Origin: Clostridium sp. chh4-2
GTDB lineage: Bacteria; Bacillota; Clostridia; Lachnospirales; Lachnospiraceae
Length of the DNA: 64,000 bases
Assembly (NCBI RefSeq): GCF_002899675.1
Contig: NZ_PKUU01000005.1
Span: 124,001 to 188,000, forward strand
Direction: 5' to 3'
Shown in pieces: positions 43,899 through 53,444 of the stretch. The translations under genes were made by a program, and so were the position numbers. The notes beneath the pieces were generated by a model. That model saw only the letters and a list, made by a program, of their open reading frames with translations, made no database searches and had not been told where the DNA came from. Within the stretch, counting starts at the first letter, position 1; every line of letters starts with the position of its first letter.

Positions 43899-45586
43899 CA
43901 AAATCCTGCCCTTCTCAATTCATCCATCATGGCGGGCCGTCTCTTATAAAGAGTCTTCCACTCCCCTGCAAGCTGCGCAGCAGCCTCCCGGCCCTGTGGA
44001 TAAGATGTGATTTTTTTCAGATACTTCATCAGTTCTTTATAGTCGCTTCTGTTATGTGCCGTTCCTGCCTCTTTTTTTATATAGATAATATAAGCTTCCA
44101 TCATCCTATCCGGATAGATTTTATTCAGCCTCTTTTCAAAGGAATCCAGCCAATATACGGAGCCGGAGTTTAGCACTTCCTCCAGCAGCCGGTCATACAA
44201 TTCTTCTGATTCCAGCAGATGCAGTTTAACTGCCATGCCAACGGGGGCTGCCAGCAGTTTTTCCCGGTTCTGTTCCCATTCCTCACGATTACAGACCGCC
44301 TTTAATTTCTTTATGAAGTCCAGGCTGTCCTGTGCGCAGGAAAAAACCTGGAACAACAGCTCCTCTTTATATTCTTTCTCCATATGCATCTGGCTGTACA
44401 GTTCAATCAGTTTCCGGCTGTACCCTTTAACCCAGCCCTGTGATATCTGATCCAGTTCCTTACTTTCCTTCAGTACGCGGACGGCATCCATATTGTTTCC
44501 CGCCCGGATGAATTCTTCGATTTCCAGCATCCTTACCGCTGCAAATCTGCGGTTTTTCTCCCTGTACCGGCGAATTTCTTCTTCCGTGGCACCCAGCGCT
44601 TTCATAAACTGTATCCGCTTCCGGATATTGTTTACGTCTCCACTATACACGCTGTAATAGGTTCCGCAGTCTGTACTGTCCCCCCTATTTTCAATCACCT
44701 CGTCCAACCTCTGTATTTCCTTCGTTAATAGTTTCTTATCATGCAGTTCATTCAGAAGAAACTCCCTGATATAATCTTCCATATAGTCAATCACAATGCC
44801 GTCCGACTGATGCTTCTCAAACCAGGCCCGCATCTTAGTTTTATCCTGTTCACTGCATTTTTCCAGAATCTGCTGCCAGCATTCATAGCAGAGGTCTGCT
44901 GCCATGGATGTACCGCCGTCCGAATCATCTATACCCTGGTTGCCGATTGTGACAAATACATGGTTCGTAAGCTCAAATGCCTGCATATAGCACCCTTTTT
45001 CAATTATCTCCTGTACCTTGTCACGCAAAAATGCTTCCATCTCGGATATATAGCCACCCGCATTTCTCCAATCTACATAACCGCCCCTGTCCGAATACCG
45101 TTTAGCAATTTCCGCTATCTCATTTTTCAGCATAACCATCTGTCCTTGGCTGATGGTGCGGGAATATCTGATCAGAATCTGATTTCTCAGTTTCTCATTC
45201 TCCAAAGCTATACATTCCAAAAGGTCTCTCAGCTCATTCTCCGGAATTTCATCTATTACATCCCTGAGCTCATTTCCTGAATCACCACATTTTTCATTCC
45301 GGGACTTCTGAGACATTTCAAGATCCCTCTCTCGTTCTTCTATCTCATATAAAACCGCAGCCATATGCTTGCAGTATTTATCATCCTGCGCATAGGGACA
45401 CGTACAGTTCATATCATAGACATCACCGTCTCTGAGTTCTATCTCCACCCCATAATCTTCTGTCCCCTCTACGTTTGCACGGTACCCTGTCTTTGTCCGC
45501 TCAACTTCATCCACAGCCCCCACCACATAATAATCAAACCCCCGTTCAAGAATATGTGGTCTGAATAAATATTTCCAATCATTCAT
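43898..45586 (-). CDS. SWIM zinc-finger protein
   Basis: 562 residues. The SWIM finger near residues 60-85 reads CTCPYAQDDKYCKHMAAVLYEIE, fitting CxCxnCxH, which in other proteins mediates DNA or protein contacts. The remaining 470 residues are helical and repeat-like, possibly TPR-like. The ATG at 45586 follows AGGAGGAG. It lies 76 bases after a pRiA4b ORF-3-like gene and overlaps the small gene downstream. Function unknown. Confidence 0.85.
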   Translation of the reverse strand: MNDWKYLFRPHILERGFDYYVVGAVDEVERTKTGYRANVEGTEDYGVEIELRDGDVYDMNCTCPYAQDDKYCKHMAAVLYEIEERERDLEMSQKSRNEKCGDSGNELRDVIDEIPENELRDLLECIALENEKLRNQILIRYSRTISQGQMVMLKNEIAEIAKRYSDRGGYVDWRNAGGYISEMEAFLRDKVQEIIEKGCYMQAFELTNHVFVTIGNQGIDDSDGGTSMAADLCYECWQQILEKCSEQDKTKMRAWFEKHQSDGIVIDYMEDYIREFLLNELHDKKLLTKEIQRLDEVIENRGDSTDCGTYYSVYSGDVNNIRKRIQFMKALGATEEEIRRYREKNRRFAAVRMLEIEEFIRAGNNMDAVRVLKESKELDQISQGWVKGYSRKLIELYSQMHMEKEYKEELLFQVFSCAQDSLDFIKKLKAVCNREEWEQNREKLLAAPVGMAVKLHLLESEELYDRLLEEVLNSGSVYWLDSFEKRLNKIYPDRMMEAYIIYIKKEAGTAHNRSDYKELMKYLKKITSYPQGREAAAQLAGEWKTLYKRRPAMMDELRRAGF

Positions 45587-45662
45587 AGTCTCCTCCTGCC
45601 GCACCTCATCCGGTTACTATAGTTTCTGCGCAGATCATTCCTCCCGGCAGTTAGCCATCTCC

Positions 45663-46889
45663 CTATTCATCATCATCCTCATATGCTTCATCCTCATACT
45701 CATACATCGGATATTGCTCCGGCGCATCGTGAACTGCCTTTATCAGTTCCGGCTCAGGAACGCTGCCATCAGTGACTTCCACAACCTCGATATCAAACCA
45801 CCACTCATCCCCAAAGTCGAACAGATAGGAAAAACTATCCCCCTTATGAAGGCGCAAATCTCCCAGCGCCGTATCATGTACAGAATAGTCAGCATTAGAC
45901 ATAAATGCTTCCGGCATGGTAAAGGTCTCTTTCATCATCCCATGTCCTGTATAAAATGCAAACAGATGGTCATTTTCAAATTCAAATACCTTTTGGATCA
46001 TTAAGTGCAGCTTATAAAGGGAATCAGAAAGGTTCATGCGCACGACCCGGATACAGTTTCCCCGGTGCACACTAATTTCCAGATCAGCTATTTGGTTCTC
46101 ATAATCCACCGGCTGCTCCTCGAATATCTTTATCAGCCCTGATGCCTTTCCTCCTGAAATATGTTTTTTCCAGTATGTATCGAAACAGAAGAAAGCCAGG
46201 TCCTCTTTTTCCTCGTCATACTCCTTATGCACGGCACTGTACAGATTACAAACCAGCTCAAAAAGAGGCTTTATCTCCATTTTCCACTGCCGTTCTATTG
46301 GCAATAAATACTTTTGGCCTTCCTTCAATCGTAATGTCAGTACCCCCAGTTCCTCCAGATATGTCATAAGGTTGTCCCTGCCCGTCATACATAATCTGAC
46401 AGAAATATTTTCCGGCAGGGCATATGACTTATTGGCACATGGTCTTTTTTTCTCCGCCCAATCCATCAAATACTCCATGCTCATCCCACTCCATACACTG
46501 TCGTTTGAAAACCGTCCGTCAAAAAGAACATCCATAAGCAGCAAAAGAAATCTTTCTAAGACCGATGCCTCTTTATAGTATCCGTAATTGCATCCGGGCT
46601 GCATATAATTCCCCTTTGGGTCCTGTTCCAGGATACCTTTACTTACCGCAAAGAAATAAAAGAAATTAATCACCGGATAGTCTTTTTGTAAACGAGTGGG
46701 TTTTTCAAAATCTTCTTTTACAGTAAAGAGACTGTTCAGTTCAAAACATGCCTTTTTACCAATGTTACCTGAGCCTTTGGAAAGTTTGACCTTTTTCTCT
46801 AACAGATATTCGCAAAACATATCAAAATCATGACAAACCTTCTCAGCTTCCTTTTCCCAATTTTCTTTTCTGCCTTTTATTATTTTCAT
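45663..46889 (-). CDS. pRiA4b ORF-3-like domain protein
   Basis: 408 residues. The C-terminal part (about 260-395) is the pRiA4b ORF-3 domain: IRVVRMNLSDSLYKLHLMIQKVFEFENDHLF, then FDFGDEWWFDI. The N-terminal 250 residues are helical and unassigned. The C-tail is very acidic. The domain is named from a plasmid gene and its function is unknown. The ATG at 46889 follows AAGGAG. First gene of a likely four-gene unit with SWIM, the small gene and HNH. Confidence 0.85.
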   Translation of the reverse strand: MKIIKGRKENWEKEAEKVCHDFDMFCEYLLEKKVKLSKGSGNIGKKACFELNSLFTVKEDFEKPTRLQKDYPVINFFYFFAVSKGILEQDPKGNYMQPGCNYGYYKEASVLERFLLLLMDVLFDGRFSNDSVWSGMSMEYLMDWAEKKRPCANKSYALPENISVRLCMTGRDNLMTYLEELGVLTLRLKEGQKYLLPIERQWKMEIKPLFELVCNLYSAVHKEYDEEKEDLAFFCFDTYWKKHISGGKASGLIKIFEEQPVDYENQIADLEISVHRGNCIRVVRMNLSDSLYKLHLMIQKVFEFENDHLFAFYTGHGMMKETFTMPEAFMSNADYSVHDTALGDLRLHKGDSFSYLFDFGDEWWFDIEVVEVTDGSVPEPELIKAVHDAPEQYPMYEYEDEAYEDDDE

Positions 46890-46969
46890 CATTTTCTCCT
46901 TAGCCGGAACCTGATTTAGACAAAAATCAACCATCCTTTTTGCGGATTTGCTGACATAATGTCTTTTCT

Positions 46970-47065
46970 CAAATTATAACATGATTTATCTGAACTGACG
47001 ACTCCTGTTTCATGCAAAATCGTTTTCTAATATGTCCCTTTTGGATATCTGCTGCCAACAATTGC
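46970..47065 (-). pseudogene. Gene fragment related to the ORF at 56623-56970
   Basis: Read on the minus strand this gives IVGSRYPKGTY, a stop, then KTILHETGVVSSDKSCYNL. It aligns with IVGSKGPAKDI...LLEKTGVVSSIKSCYN in the ORF at 56623. About 95 bases, no start, one internal stop. The parent family is not recognised. Confidence 0.6.
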
Positions 47066-47072
47066 CCGGCAC

Positions 47073-48473
47073 CTATCTGAATCCCCGTTCTAGCATCTTC
47101 ATATGATGATTTCCCTCATAAGTTTCTGCCATAGGCGCAATCGTATCTCGTTTCACTCTTCCATATAACCATACTCCAAACGGTATTGACAGCGCCTCCG
47201 CTAAAGCAAATCCCGACCAGATAACCGCTATATTTCCCATAGCCGCTCCTATCAGCAGAATCGGTATGAGTAAAATCACCTGGCGCATGAATGCAAGATA
47301 CATACTGTAGTTTCCATTTCCAAATCCCTGAAAAACCGCCGCAAATATAATACCCACCGATGATACGAAAAAGCTGACAGACATGATCCTTACCGCTGAA
47401 ATCCCGAGACGCATCATCTGTTCAGAAGCGTCAAACAGCATCAGAATTTTATCCGGCATCAGTTCAAGGGCAAACAGGACAACCGTCATCATAATCACAG
47501 CATAAAGAAATGCGCACCGGATTGTCTCACGGATTCTCTTTTCTTTTCCGGCCCCGTAATTGTAAGCGATAATCGGAATCAGGCCGTTATTCATTCCCTG
47601 GACGCCAATCTGCGCCAGGTTCTGCACTTTCAGCAGGATTCCATAAATTGCCACCGCTGTCGATGAGAACTGATACAGAATGGTGTTGATAAATATACCC
47701 ATGACGGACATGATTCCCTGCATAATTGCCGTCGGAATTCCAACTTTCAGGATATTTACCACATACTTTTTCTGAATATGCAGGGTAAAATGAACCGGAA
47801 TTTCCTTGTTTCTTTTTATATTCAAACAGATTCCAAGAAGTCCTCCTGCCAGCTGTCCCGTAACAGTAGCAGCGGCCGCCCCGGCAGTCCCCATTGCCGG
47901 AAAACCGAAGTATCCAAATATCAGGATGGGGTCTAAAATCACATTTACAAGGGAAGCCGTCCCCAAAGTGGCAAGAAACAGCGTGGATTTTCCTGTTGCA
48001 ATCAACAGCCGGTCAAATACCCACTGGATCATCTGCCCAAAAGAAAAGAGCATACAGATCCGGATGTAGGAAATTCCATACCGGGCTATCACTTCGTTTC
48101 CGCCGGCCTGCCATGCAAAGTACGGTCTTACAAATAACAGGCAGACAATAACATTGATCAGATAGGCTCCAAATGCCATGACGATGGCCGCTGACGTCGT
48201 CTTTTTTACCTCATCCGTTTTCTTTTCTCCCATGGCTTTGGATACCATTGCGTTCAGTCCCACGGCCAGCCCGCATCCCAGCGCAATCATGATCATCTGC
48301 AGCGGTGCCGCAAGTGAGATTCCTGTCAGCGCATCTTCGCTGACATGTGAGACAAAAATACTGTCCACAAGATTATAAAGATTGTTTACCAGCAATGATA
48401 TAATCAGTGGTATGGACGTTTTTATTATTAATTGAGGGACGGGTGCTGTCCCCATGATGCTTTCCTTCTCCAT
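47073..48473 (-). CDS. MATE-family efflux transporter
   Basis: 466 residues with 12 predicted helices in two homologous halves. PQLIIKTSIPLIISLLVNNLYNLVDSIFV at the start and GLIPIIAYNYGAGK at the start of the second-half loop are family signatures. It is a Na+- or H+-coupled exporter of drugs or metabolites. Divergent from a LysR gene with 184 bases between, so that regulator may control it. GAGGAG precedes the ATG. Confidence 0.95.
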   Translation of the reverse strand: MEKESIMGTAPVPQLIIKTSIPLIISLLVNNLYNLVDSIFVSHVSEDALTGISLAAPLQMIMIALGCGLAVGLNAMVSKAMGEKKTDEVKKTTSAAIVMAFGAYLINVIVCLLFVRPYFAWQAGGNEVIARYGISYIRICMLFSFGQMIQWVFDRLLIATGKSTLFLATLGTASLVNVILDPILIFGYFGFPAMGTAGAAAATVTGQLAGGLLGICLNIKRNKEIPVHFTLHIQKKYVVNILKVGIPTAIMQGIMSVMGIFINTILYQFSSTAVAIYGILLKVQNLAQIGVQGMNNGLIPIIAYNYGAGKEKRIRETIRCAFLYAVIMMTVVLFALELMPDKILMLFDASEQMMRLGISAVRIMSVSFFVSSVGIIFAAVFQGFGNGNYSMYLAFMRQVILLIPILLIGAAMGNIAVIWSGFALAEALSIPFGVWLYGRVKRDTIAPMAETYEGNHHMKMLERGFR

Positions 48474-48571
48474 ACTTCTCCTCTCCGCAAATCATTTACT
48501 TCTTTTTATGCCATTATTGTATTCCAAAAACAGTTTCATATCAAATACTTATACTAAATAGTTTCCCATAC

Positions 48572-48601
48572 TTGACAAGCATATAAAAATGTAGATATAA
48601 T
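48572..48601 (+). promoter_or_regulatory. Consensus promoter of the LysR gene at 48658
   Basis: TTGACA, 18 bases, TATAAT: both hexamers are perfect. It is 57 bases before the TTG start. Confidence 0.8.
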
Positions 48602-48657
48602 AGACGTAGACAAAATATAGTTCCGGGCTGCACTGGTACGGGAATGGAGGAATCGGA

Positions 48658-49545
48658 TTGGATATTCGTGTTTTAAGATACTTTATGGCTGTCACCAGAG
48701 AAGAAAGCATATCGGGAGCGGCGGAGTCCCTTCATATGACACAGCCGACGCTGTCACGGCAGCTCATGGATTTAGAGGAAGAGATTGGAAAAAAACTATT
48801 GATCCGCGGAAACCGCAGAATCACACTTACAGAGGAAGGAATGCTTTTACGCAAACGTGCAGCGGAAATCCTGGATCTGGTTGATAAGACAGAAGCGGAG
48901 CTTACGGCGCCGGATGAGTCCATAGGCGGGGATATCTATATCGGAGGCGGAGAGACAGACGCCATGCGCCTGATTGCCAGAATCGCCACTGATTTGCAAA
49001 AGAGCTGTCCAGATATCCGTTACCATCTATATAGCGGAAACGCAGATGATGTGATGGAACGGCTGGACAAGGGGCTTCTGGACTTTGGAATCCTCATAGA
49101 ACCGGCAGATATGAAAAAATATGATTATATCCGACTTCCTGCCACCGATACCTGGGGACTTTTAATGCCCAAGGACTGTCCGCTGGCCTCCCACGATTTT
49201 ATCCGGCCGGAGGACATCTGGGAACTGCCTCTTATCACCTCCCGCCAGACCACGGTCAGCAATGAATTTTCCGGCTGGCTGAAAAGAGATTATGATAAGC
49301 TGAATATCGCAGCCACCTATAATCTGGTATACAATGCCTCACTCATGGTGGAGGAAGGGCTGGGATACGCCCTGTGCCTTGATAAACTGGTAAACACATC
49401 AGAAAGCAGCCGCCTGTGCTTCCGGCCGCTCAAACCAAAGATGGAGGCCCATCTTGATATCGTCTGGAAAAAATATCAGGTATTTTCAGGAGCCGCTGAC
49501 CGTTTTCTTAAAAATGTACAGGACGCTATCCATGGCAGTACCTAA
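48658..49545 (+). CDS. LysR-family transcriptional regulator
   Basis: 295 residues. Winged helix in 1-60 (AVTREESISGAAESLHMTQPTLSRQL), then a LysR effector domain. The start codon is TTG at 48658, supported by GGAGG 8 bases upstream; the first in-frame ATG would remove part of the DNA-binding domain. Divergent from the MATE pump. Confidence 0.92.
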   Translation: MDIRVLRYFMAVTREESISGAAESLHMTQPTLSRQLMDLEEEIGKKLLIRGNRRITLTEEGMLLRKRAAEILDLVDKTEAELTAPDESIGGDIYIGGGETDAMRLIARIATDLQKSCPDIRYHLYSGNADDVMERLDKGLLDFGILIEPADMKKYDYIRLPATDTWGLLMPKDCPLASHDFIRPEDIWELPLITSRQTTVSNEFSGWLKRDYDKLNIAATYNLVYNASLMVEEGLGYALCLDKLVNTSESSRLCFRPLKPKMEAHLDIVWKKYQVFSGAADRFLKNVQDAIHGST

Positions 49546-49594
49546 CCTTTCATATAGAGTAAAAAAATGCCTTATAAAATATATTTACTGTCAA

Positions 49595-50269
49595 TCAAGA
49601 AAAAACAGACAGCCCTTGCAATACGTTATGCAAGGTCTGCCTGCTTCGTTTTCTACCTGTTTGTTTCGTTTCCCACTCCGTCTGTTTCATAGAAAATGTC
49701 ACAGTCACGTCACCGCTTCCAAGCGCTTCCTCCCATCCGGATAGATCATCTATTTTACCCAGCCTCGTATAGCTCCAGGAATTAGATCCATAAAATATTA
49801 CGATCTGATTTCCATTATATAAAACAATATCCCCTGACTGAGCCGTGGTTTGACTGTTGCTGGCCGGCAGACTGGTTCCAATAGCCCCTACCTTTTCAAA
49901 TCCGGAGTAATCGCTCATCTTAATTACTACAGGAGCATTTTCCATCATCCTGACGAAGGAATCCACTGCCGGATTATCTTCCAAGGTTGCTGTGAATGTA
50001 CTGCTGCCTATCTGTACGTTCATTGTCATTGCCCCGCCCTCCCCTGCAATTGTCTCACTTTCAAGTTCTGAGCCGTTTTCCGCTTCTGACTGGACATCTT
50101 CTGTTATTACTGACACTTCCGCTGTTATTCCGGCTGTTACCGGACTTTCTGTTATGACCGCATTCCCGGTTGCTGCTGCAGACTGTGTATTTGGGATTCT
50201 GCACGCAGACAGTAAAAAAATAACGGTAAACATCAATCCCATAAACAGCCGTTTCTTAAATAAGCTCAT
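49595..50269 (-). CDS. Lipoprotein with cyclophilin-like domain; terminator lies inside the frame
   Basis: 224 residues. A signal peptide ends at LLSAC, so it is a lipoprotein. After a Ser/Thr/Glu linker comes a cyclophilin-like domain (about 80-195: FTATLEDNPAVDSFVRMM, then GDIVLYNGNQIVIFYGSNSWSYTRLGKI). The domain should end near VTVTFSM, but the frame continues 26 codons through a terminator hairpin and stops just after its T-run. The mRNA may therefore lack the stop codon. The tail is probably read-through after loss of the original stop. The ATG at 50269 is preferred, with AGGAGG 8 bases before it. Confidence 0.8.
   Translation of the reverse strand: MSLFKKRLFMGLMFTVIFLLSACRIPNTQSAAATGNAVITESPVTAGITAEVSVITEDVQSEAENGSELESETIAGEGGAMTMNVQIGSSTFTATLEDNPAVDSFVRMMENAPVVIKMSDYSGFEKVGAIGTSLPASNSQTTAQSGDIVLYNGNQIVIFYGSNSWSYTRLGKIDDLSGWEEALGSGDVTVTFSMKQTEWETKQTGRKRSRQTLHNVLQGLSVFS
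49598..49642 (-). terminator. Terminator inside the lipoprotein reading frame
   Basis: A 14-bp stem (AGGCAG-CCTTGCA with TGCAAGG-CTGTCT, one mismatch), then GTTTTTTCTT on the minus strand. The TGA stop is at 49597-49595, just beyond the expected RNA end. Confidence 0.75.
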
Positions 50270-50705
50270 TGACTGCATCTCCTCCTAATATATATTTTTA
50301 TGTAGTAATAGATTTTTCAAAATCCGGGTTATCTCTTCCCAGGAGAGTAGATTATACCAACTTATAATATAAAGCATTGAGACAACCGCTGTGTTCGATA
50401 TGATTATAATTCAGCCATTCTACAATATCAAATGCTTATATTAAATACATACGCATGCTTATAAGGTATCTTATCAAACAGATGTACCGGATGTATCTCA
50501 GTATCCTATCCGCACGCTTCTCCTGTACTGTCCAGCGTCTTCCTTCTATTATCTAAATCCACTTTGAACCATTCCGATTGGACACAAAAATAGAAGCCGC
50601 CATAATTGACAGCTTCCTACATTTATACTCAGTTCAATAATTTTAAAGTGATAGTGCGATTGGCTTATATCCCAATACCTTAACTGCTGTTTCCTCAGAG
50701 TACAT
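50270..50705. other. Intergenic interval
   Basis: No gene recognised. On the minus strand an extended -10 (TTGGTATAAT) at 50351-50360 probably drives the lipoprotein gene, and the terminator of the upstream c-di-GMP gene lies at 50587-50619. Confidence 0.5.
50587..50619 (-). terminator. Terminator after the GGDEF-EAL-PAS-GGDEF gene
   Basis: GGAAGC pairs with GCTTCT (one G-T pair), followed on the minus strand by ATTTTTG. A related sequence lies near 57497-57535. Confidence 0.55.
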
Positions 50706-53444
50706 TTACTCCTTTAAATCCCGATTTACTTTACAGCGCTGCTTGTCCTCATACATGAGCTGATCCATCTCACCTAACGCAGCGTCAATTGGCTCCCCAA
50801 GCAGACCGATTCCCATGCTGAAGGAAAGGTTCCCACGTTGGCGGTAAACAGCATCATACCGGCTCCTCGCCTGCTTCAGGGATTCCAAAATCCCCTCAGC
50901 AGTCTCTCCGCTTTGGAAAATGGCAAGGAATTCATCACCACCCAGACGAATCATAGCCATAACGCCGGGCACCTGTTCCCGGATAAAATTGACGAAATCA
51001 CGCAGAACCTTGTCTCCAAAGAGATGTCCTTCAAGGTCATTGACAGCCTTAAAATGATCCAAATCAAAGACCGCTGCATAATGGCCATAAAACTGATGTG
51101 AATGCAGCTCCAAGTAACGCCGGTTCTGTGCGCCGGTCAGACTGTCCGTCAGTGCATTTTGCAGATTAAACATATCCTCCTGATAGAGTTCCGTCACATC
51201 ATAGGCAACGGTAAATATGTACTTCGCTCCGTCAAGAGTAACCCAATACTTCAGCGCATCAAAATACTGGGATGGTTCATCGGTACCCACTGCACCCTTA
51301 AATTCCAGCAGCTTCTTTACACCGGTTCGGTTGTCCTGGTCCTTTTGCAGGTCAAGACTCCCGTCATGGCACTGCATAAAGGTATCGGCCACATTATCCG
51401 GAACAATTGCCGCCAGGTCTATATTGGTTTTTCCTAACGGATCCACATCTGTGTACTTTGCAATCCAATCCCGGAAATTTTGGTTCAAATATACGATTTG
51501 ATGTTTTTCATTCCTAAGGCTCAGGAATCCCGGATATGTCTCTGCCAAAACCTCTTCGAACATCCGCTTGCTTCTCTTTTCCCAGTTCGGAACCATAGAA
51601 TTCATGCTCTTATCCATGAGGCGCGTCGGTAACACGATACGCGGCTCAAACACCGGATACTTCTGGTCGAATACTTTCTGCGGGATAGGCCTCGTAAAGT
51701 AATACCCCTGTGCAAAGTCACACCCGATATTATGCAGGAAATCAACATGCTGCTTGGTCTCGGCTCCTTCGCACACAATCTGGACTCCCATGGTATGAGC
51801 CAATTCCACAGCGCAGATGATAATTCCCTTTACCCGGTCATGTATATCCGCTTCCTGCAAAAATACCTTATCTAATTTGATAATTCTAAGAGGAAGGCTG
51901 CCCAGCAAATTCATATTGGAATAACCTGATCCGAAATCATCCATGGCAATGGGGAATCCCTCTTCATCCAATTTGCTCAGCATCTGGAGAACGATATCCG
52001 CAATATCATTAAAGGCACTCTCCGTCACTTCAATTTCAATACAGTCATGGGGAATTTCATATTGATCCACGATGCTGTGAAAAGTCTCGTAAAATGCCTG
52101 GTAATAGAGGGTGACACGGGAAAAATTGACCGAAATAGGAAACAGCTCTTGTCCTTGCTCTTGACGATTATGCAGATATCTACAAACTTTTTTGAGCATA
52201 TAGAAATCTAAGTCTGCGATTGAACCATTCTCCTCAAACAACGGGATAAATGAGTCCGGATACAAGGTGCCTTTTCCAGGCAGTTCCCACCGAACCAGTG
52301 CTTCCGCTCCAACGGTTCTCATATTGGACAGTTCCACTCTGGACTGAAGGTACAGCTCAAACTCCTCATTATCAAGGGCATGCTGCAGCTGCTCTTTCAA
52401 TTTACGCTCCTGCTTCAGCTTTTCCAGCAGCTGCTCATCATACCAAACCAACGATTTATCAGCGGCTGTCTTTGCTGCTTTGTGAGCCATCTTGGCCTTA
52501 TCCATAATGGTCTTAATCAATTCTCCGTTATTTTGAATTTGATATGCTCCATAAGTAAAACCAACACCTCCAAAAGGTTCCAGAAATGCCTGAGCCTTTG
52601 TAGTATGTTCCAGGATCTCCTGCAGCTCAGAAATAAATGTTTCATCTGCATCGGCCAGAAGAATAAAATCGTCTGCATCAAGGCGGGCGCATAGGTAGTT
52701 CCCATCTTTCCAATTTTTCAGCGCCGAAGCCAGGGCACACAAAAGCTGGTCTCCCTGGACGTATCCGACAGAATCATTGATCATCTTAAAATTATCAATA
52801 TCGAATGCCACAATAATAAATCTGCTTTTGGCCTGTTGGCGCAGTAAGCTTGCGGCAGCCGGCTCAAAACCGGCCCGGTTCAAAAGACCAGTCAGTTTAT
52901 CTGTAGATACGGCCGTTTCCAATTTTCTCTGATTACGCTTATTTACAATTAAAAAAACAACGATAGACACAAATAAAATGAAAAAGTACACCAATATAAA
53001 ACCGATTAGTTTATGGTTTGAGTCCTGTTCGGCCTGCAGTACCAAACGGTCTGCCATCTCAAAATGCTGCTGGCTTAAATCATACAGCCTCGCATCGGAG
53101 GTACTTCCGGAACGTACAAAGTTTATCTCTTCCTTAATATTCTTCCAAACCTCATTCAATTCATATAGCTGATTCTGAAATTGCTTATTGTTGTTTTTTG
53201 TAAGGCCATAATCTCCCTTACCGGTCTGAAGATCATAAATGATTCCATCCAGATATGCAATCAGCCCGTCGTCTGGCTTACCATTCATCTCTTCCTTCAC
53301 AAGACGCTGCGTGGCACCGCGGACTAATCCGGTATAATTGATAATGCGGGCATCCCCTACATTCCATAAGAGCATCACTACCAAGAGCAGAACTGCAAGC
53401 AGCCACATCCCTGTATACAGTTGAAATCCCCGCTTTGTCTTCAT
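50706..53444 (-). CDS. Membrane c-di-GMP protein, order GGDEF(degenerate)-EAL-PAS-GGDEF
   Basis: 912 residues. Two helices (about 10-28 and 145-165) bracket a helical extracellular sensor. The first GGDEF domain (about 180-335) reads LDADDF at the active site and should be inactive. The EAL domain (about 345-600) has its full set: EALVRW, NFS, EVTES, MDDFGSGYS, KLDK and EGAET. A PAS domain (about 635-745) follows, then a second GGDEF domain with intact GGDEF near residue 840. The protein could both make and break c-di-GMP. Having a synthase domain after the EAL and its own PAS is unusual. It is monocistronic. Confidence 0.9.
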   Translation of the reverse strand: MKTKRGFQLYTGMWLLAVLLLVVMLLWNVGDARIINYTGLVRGATQRLVKEEMNGKPDDGLIAYLDGIIYDLQTGKGDYGLTKNNNKQFQNQLYELNEVWKNIKEEINFVRSGSTSDARLYDLSQQHFEMADRLVLQAEQDSNHKLIGFILVYFFILFVSIVVFLIVNKRNQRKLETAVSTDKLTGLLNRAGFEPAAASLLRQQAKSRFIIVAFDIDNFKMINDSVGYVQGDQLLCALASALKNWKDGNYLCARLDADDFILLADADETFISELQEILEHTTKAQAFLEPFGGVGFTYGAYQIQNNGELIKTIMDKAKMAHKAAKTAADKSLVWYDEQLLEKLKQERKLKEQLQHALDNEEFELYLQSRVELSNMRTVGAEALVRWELPGKGTLYPDSFIPLFEENGSIADLDFYMLKKVCRYLHNRQEQGQELFPISVNFSRVTLYYQAFYETFHSIVDQYEIPHDCIEIEVTESAFNDIADIVLQMLSKLDEEGFPIAMDDFGSGYSNMNLLGSLPLRIIKLDKVFLQEADIHDRVKGIIICAVELAHTMGVQIVCEGAETKQHVDFLHNIGCDFAQGYYFTRPIPQKVFDQKYPVFEPRIVLPTRLMDKSMNSMVPNWEKRSKRMFEEVLAETYPGFLSLRNEKHQIVYLNQNFRDWIAKYTDVDPLGKTNIDLAAIVPDNVADTFMQCHDGSLDLQKDQDNRTGVKKLLEFKGAVGTDEPSQYFDALKYWVTLDGAKYIFTVAYDVTELYQEDMFNLQNALTDSLTGAQNRRYLELHSHQFYGHYAAVFDLDHFKAVNDLEGHLFGDKVLRDFVNFIREQVPGVMAMIRLGGDEFLAIFQSGETAEGILESLKQARSRYDAVYRQRGNLSFSMGIGLLGEPIDAALGEMDQLMYEDKQRCKVNRDLKE

